A stretch of DNA of 17,803 nucleotides, from the NCBI GenBank assembly GCA_903881265.1, contig CAIRSV010000136.1, positions 1-17,803 on the forward strand, given 5' to 3'. Made by a program: the position numbers and the translations under genes. The notes under the pieces are model-generated. The model had not been told where the DNA came from. It ran no database searches and saw only the letters and a list, made by a program, of their open reading frames with translations. Positions 15,158 through 17,803 of the stretch are shown here, piece after piece. Numbering within the stretch: position 1 is the stretch's first letter; every line of letters starts with the position of its first letter. The DNA is from an uncultured Bacteroidota bacterium (GTDB lineage Bacteria > Bacteroidota > Bacteroidia > Chitinophagales > Chitinophagaceae).

Positions 15158-16306
15158 TTACACTTGTTTGTTGAATGCAAAATAAGTTGACCGCCTTGCA
15201 TATTTTCCAAGACGGAAAAGGATGAGAAGAAGTAAAGGGATTATTTCAGACATATAGGCTTGTGTGGCAATCAACCCGTAGAGCATGGAAAGTGTCACCA
15301 ACCACGATGCATAGCGGGCATATCGGCTCGCCTTGTCAGAATTTCTGGTTAACATGAACGCGAAAATTAGATGCAGTGGAAAGGCCCAAAATAGGTTGCG
15401 ATTGTAACTACACACTGCATGCTCAGTGCCAAACCACATGAAAAGCATGAAGCATCCTAGCAGACCGAGTAGCATAAATAATAACACATCAACATAAACG
15501 AGCCAAGGCTGAAACGTTTTGTTGAATGAAAGAAATACAACAGCAAATAAGAAGGCCCAAAGAAGCATTTTGGGTTGATTGACTTCTGTTGGAATAGCTA
15601 CTATCTGAGGTAAAATCGAAATCGTTTCTTTCACGATAGGTTTCCCGTCAAGTGTGGCGTCTGATATTCCTTTCATCAGATAATCAGGAAGAAACATGCT
15701 TTGAACATTGCTCATTTTATTGTCGACGAGATGGCTCATCAGCAAATTAATACCTACACGTTCCCAATGTTTATTTTTCTCATACTGATCAAGTATGGTG
15801 CGGAAACTGCAACTGTCATCGGCCATGGAGTGCCCAAATTCAAAGCGCGTATTGAAGAGTGTTGGGAAGATATCACGTACTCTTGTTGAACAATTATCAA
15901 GCAGGAAATCGTAACGGTAATATTTATTTTCTTCTTTTAAATTATCGGACAAAAAGTATTGCACCATTTTTGCATCCTTGTCTGTAAGGTCTAGCAACTG
16001 CTCTGTTACACCACGACCTTCATTTATGTATGTGCCGATAAAGCCTTGAAAATTTTCGTCGTTGAGATAGTAGGGAAGTTTTCCTCTAGTAAATTTTGAA
16101 TAGAAATCTGGATCGCCGAAATTAAAAGTGCCGTAGTTGTACACGATGTCAGTTCCTGTAGATGAATCGATGATGCGAATAGCGCTGTGACCATAACACG
16201 AATATAGATCTTCGCCAACACCGCAGGTAAGGATGCTTACACGCAAGCGACTTGTGTCCTGTGCATGTGATACATACGTGCAACATAGTACGATGATACT
16301 GAGCAT
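15158..16306 (-). CDS. lnb: DUF4105 membrane protein, likely lipoprotein N-acyltransferase Lnb
   Basis: Bacteroidota lack the usual Lnt; a DUF4105 protein (Lnb) was reported to N-acylate lipoproteins in Bacteroides. From ATG at 16306 this 382-residue protein has an N-terminal signal (MLSIIVLCCTYVSHAQ) and a periplasmic DUF4105 domain. The domain shows LYSCYGHSAIRI (His40), VYNYGTFNFGDPDFYSKFTRG, and YDFLLDNCSTRVRDIF with Cys139. His40 and Cys139 are the probable catalytic pair. The C-terminal part has about five membrane helices (247-262, 268-291, 306-319, 333-350, 352-366), as expected for the family. The frame extends 61 codons upstream to a GTG, but that stretch looks non-coding and would bury the signal peptide; TTG at 16318 is another option. 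It heads the minus-strand run to the rhodanese gene. DUF4105 is secure; the Lnb role is recalled from published work. Confidence 0.82.
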   Translation of the reverse strand: MLSIIVLCCTYVSHAQDTSRLRVSILTCGVGEDLYSCYGHSAIRIIDSSTGTDIVYNYGTFNFGDPDFYSKFTRGKLPYYLNDENFQGFIGTYINEGRGVTEQLLDLTDKDAKMVQYFLSDNLKEENKYYRYDFLLDNCSTRVRDIFPTLFNTRFEFGHSMADDSCSFRTILDQYEKNKHWERVGINLLMSHLVDNKMSNVQSMFLPDYLMKGISDATLDGKPIVKETISILPQIVAIPTEVNQPKMLLWAFLFAVVFLSFNKTFQPWLVYVDVLLFMLLGLLGCFMLFMWFGTEHAVCSYNRNLFWAFPLHLIFAFMLTRNSDKASRYARYASWLVTLSMLYGLIATQAYMSEIIPLLLLILFRLGKYARRSTYFAFNKQV

Positions 16307-16586
16307 AATGCTAGTCAAACGACTAGGCCTGATTCTACTAACAAGTTGATTTTTCTTGTGTCTCAACAGATTTTTATTTTGATGCGCAAAATACGAATAA
16401 TACCAATTGGAATTTTGCAATAGACTAAATTTTGCATTGCTCCAGCTAATCAATGGCAACTGATATGTTGAATCAAGTCGGCTTGACACTATTGAATACC
16501 TATCGCGGAACGATAGCGTGTTCAGAGGGTTTTACATGCATAAAAGAACATGCGCCACCACTATCAGTGGCAATAAAATCATGCGG
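16307..16586. other. 280-base gap upstream of the Lnb-like gene, with three small hairpins
   Basis: No supported gene lies here. Three perfect inverted repeats are visible. CTAGTC/GACTAG (16311-16316 and 16321-16326, 4-base loop) lies 5 bases before the Lnb-like ATG. CTATCG/CGATAG (16500-16505 and 16511-16516) has a 5-base loop. CCACT/AGTGG (16558-16562 and 16566-16570) lies just past the cytochrome gene stop and could be a weak terminator, although no T-run follows directly. I find no full TAnnTTTG promoter for the Lnb-like gene. Confidence 0.5.
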
Positions 16587-17033
16587 CTATTTCTTGGCGT
16601 TTTGCACTAAATAGGCAGAGACTTCAAGATACTCATCCGTATTCAGTTTGGCTTTAGGTCCCATTTTTTTCATGATGTGTATCCATGCTTCTGCAGGTTT
16701 GTTCATGGCTTGAGGTGTATCATGACATTTGCCACAACGAACAGTCACAAGTTTTTTTCCGATTTCTGCACGAAGAGGTGCCATCTCGTTATAGATCTTA
16801 ATTTGTTCGTCATCCGGCGTATTGGCAAAGGGGGTAGACGTTGCAGTTGCATTCGCATCTAGAATTTCCATGTCCTTGACTTCAATAGGCTCAACGTGCT
16901 TCTCATCCACGAGAACATTATTCTTTACACTCGGTTGTTGGCTCGCTGCCGTTTTAGTTGCCACTTTCGGCGAACAGTTGATTAATACACTTAAGGAGAA
17001 GGTTATCAGTGCAATGAAAATAAGGTTCTTCAT
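16587..17033 (-). CDS. Lipoprotein cytochrome c, small single-haem
   Basis: This is a periplasm-facing, lipid-anchored electron carrier. The 148-residue protein starts with a lipoprotein signal (MKNLIFIALITFSLSVLINC) with Cys20 as the likely anchor. The residue before it is Asn, unusual for a lipobox. A disordered linker rich in Ala, Thr and acidic residues (21-85) leads to a short C-terminal haem domain. Haem attachment is CGKCH at 100-104, and Met121 or Met124 in IMKKMGPKAKL is the probable distal ligand. A C-terminal helix (DEYLEVSAYLV) resembles the last helix of class I cytochromes. The haem domain is only about 60 residues, at the small end. It has its own promoter and is divergent from the PaaG-like gene. 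Partner oxidases or reductases are not in the window, so its pathway is unknown. Confidence 0.87.
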   Translation of the reverse strand: MKNLIFIALITFSLSVLINCSPKVATKTAASQQPSVKNNVLVDEKHVEPIEVKDMEILDANATATSTPFANTPDDEQIKIYNEMAPLRAEIGKKLVTVRCGKCHDTPQAMNKPAEAWIHIMKKMGPKAKLNTDEYLEVSAYLVQNAKK

Positions 17034-17048
17034 AAAAAAATCTTTTGG

Positions 17049-17078
17049 CTAAAGTAATTGCATTAGTCCACATATCAA
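17049..17078 (-). promoter_or_regulatory. Promoter of the cytochrome c gene (TTG-N19-TACTTTAG)
   Basis: On the minus strand TTG (17078-17076) is followed after exactly 19 bases by TACTTTAG (17056-17049). This differs from TAnnTTTG at one base. The leader would be about 11 to 12 bases. The spacing agrees exactly with the bamD and grpE promoters in this window. Confidence 0.55.
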
Positions 17079-17112
17079 TACGTCAGTCTTGTTTTTTATT
17101 TTCGATTAAGCG

Positions 17113-17143
17113 TTGCTCACAAGGAAAAATAATTGAATCTTTG
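17113..17143 (+). promoter_or_regulatory. Possible promoter of the PaaG-like gene
   Basis: TTG at 17113-17115 and AATCTTTG at 17136-17143 are 20 bases apart. The -7 element misses the consensus TAnnTTTG at its first base. It would start transcription about 13 bases before the ATG at 17161. It faces away from the cytochrome c promoter in a 127-base divergent gap. Confidence 0.4.
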
Positions 17144-17160
17144 CCGAAAGAACAGATACA

Positions 17161-17803
17161 ATGACATTCATTCGTGTAGAAAAAATAGCAGGGGTTGCAA
17201 AAATAACGCTTAATAGGCCGGATAAATTTAATAGCTTTTGTCGCGAAATGGCACTCGAACTTCAAGCTGCCATTGATGATGCTGCCGCAGATGATACGGT
17301 TCGTTGTGTTTATTTAATTGGTGAAGGAAAGGCATTTTGCGCGGGTCAGGATTTAGCTGAAGCAATCGAAGACAATGGTATCGAATTAGCTCAGATTGTA
17401 TCCGAACATTATAATCCGATAATAGAAAAAATGCGTGCTATCTCAAAGCCCGTTGTTTGTGCGGTGAATGGAGTAGCTGCTGGTGCCGGTGCTAATATAG
17501 CTCTTGCCGGAGACATCGTAGTTGCAACAGCTAGTGCATCGTTTATACAAGCCTTCAGTAAAATTGGTCTCATACCTGATAGTGGCGGTACATTTTTTCT
17601 GCCTCGTTTGATTGGATTGCAGAAGGCGGCCGCTTATATGATGTTGGGTGAAAGGGTGATGGCAGAAGAAGCGGAACGCGTTGGTATGATCTACAAGGTA
17701 TTTGCCGATGATGTATTCAACAATGAAAGTTGGAATATCGCGTTGTCATTGGCTCAGATGCCAACGAAGGCGCTCGGATTGACCAAAGCCTTACTCAATC
17801 AAT
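17161..17803 (+). CDS. paaG: Enoyl-CoA hydratase/isomerase, PaaG-like (3' end outside window)
   Basis: This crotonase-fold enzyme most resembles PaaG, the 1,2-epoxyphenylacetyl-CoA isomerase of the aerobic phenylacetate pathway. The first 214 residues are visible and the frame is open to the window edge; the full family length is about 260. Features shared with PaaG are ITLNRPDKFNSF near 15, the oxyanion-hole segment GKAFCAGQDL (56-65), HYNPIIEKMRAISKPVVCAVNGVAAGAGA (second oxyanion strand), and AFSKIGLIPDSGGTFFLPR with Asp140 at the PaaG catalytic Asp position. The GQDL motif and Asp140, rather than the paired Glu residues of hydratases, favour isomerase activity. The ATG at 17161 gives a normal N-terminus. 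A role in fatty-acid oxidation remains possible, because other paa genes are not in view. Confidence 0.85.
   Translation, partial: MTFIRVEKIAGVAKITLNRPDKFNSFCREMALELQAAIDDAAADDTVRCVYLIGEGKAFCAGQDLAEAIEDNGIELAQIVSEHYNPIIEKMRAISKPVVCAVNGVAAGAGANIALAGDIVVATASASFIQAFSKIGLIPDSGGTFFLPRLIGLQKAAAYMMLGERVMAEEAERVGMIYKVFADDVFNNESWNIALSLAQMPTKALGLTKALLNQ

Noticed and set aside
15154..15210. 19-codon upstream extension of the alpha/beta hydrolase
   Set aside because: It would overlap the Lnb-like gene by 53 bases, whereas the internal ATG follows that gene's stop by 4 bases and gives a normal N-terminus.
16307..16489. 61-codon N-terminal extension of the Lnb-like frame from GTG
   Set aside because: The composition is not protein-like, it would bury a good signal peptide, and it contains a hairpin next to the ATG.
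16453..16614. 53-codon plus-strand ORF opposite the end of the cytochrome c gene
   Set aside because: No promoter, no recognisable domain and an overlap with a supported gene; most likely chance.

Overview
The window reads as chromosomal DNA of a Bacteroidota (Bacteroidetes) bacterium, probably of the Chitinophaga/Sphingobacteria side. The signs are: an AT-rich sequence with little Shine-Dalgarno signal; several promoters of the Bacteroidota form TTG-N19-TAnnTTTG; a Bacteroidota-type RNA polymerase omega (Rpb6-like) protein; DUF4835 and DUF4296 proteins; a secreted PKD protein with a gliding-motility/type IX secretion C-terminal domain; and an Lnb-type DUF4105 protein. There is no tRNA, rRNA, CRISPR array, insertion sequence or phage gene, and no gene-free stretch longer than 300 bases.

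Region 1 (about 120-5285, minus strand). One tightly packed run reads bamD, rpoZ, coaBC, DUF4835, DUF4296, followed after an 88-base gap by a citrate synthase of the eukaryotic/mitochondrial sequence type. It ends at a clear stem-loop terminator. bamD/rpoZ and coaBC/DUF4835 overlap by ATGA, which suggests translational coupling. The run combines outer-membrane assembly, the transcription machinery, CoA synthesis and entry to the TCA cycle.

Region 2 (5443-7925, plus strand). A good promoter drives grpE and dnaJ, the co-chaperones of DnaK. A small DUF1761 membrane protein follows, and a bidirectional terminator closes the region.

Region 3 (7930-10133, minus strand). A single gene encodes a large exported protein of no recognised family. 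Its C-terminal part carries a His...Cys arrangement (HRGHS, then IILGSCGG) resembling clan CD cysteine peptidases (caspase, separase, CHAT). This is the most novel item in the window.

Region 4 (10220-16306, minus strand). A second compact run reads an Lnb-like lipoprotein N-acyltransferase, an alpha/beta hydrolase, a secreted PKD/CHU_C adhesin-like protein, a YdfG-like short-chain dehydrogenase, and a CstB-like persulfide dioxygenase fused to two rhodanese domains. Spacing is 4 to about 22 bases throughout.

Region 5 (16587-17803). A lipoprotein cytochrome c (minus) is divergent from a PaaG-like enoyl-CoA isomerase (plus) that runs off the window. Three of the encoded proteins (BamD, DUF4296, cytochrome c) are predicted lipoproteins, the kind of substrate the Lnb-like enzyme would finish.

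Several longest-ORF starts are non-ATG. In most cases an internal ATG is the better start (bamD, coaBC, DUF1761, the large exported protein, the hydrolase, the Lnb-like protein). Two genes, DUF4296 and the PKD protein, appear to use TTG.
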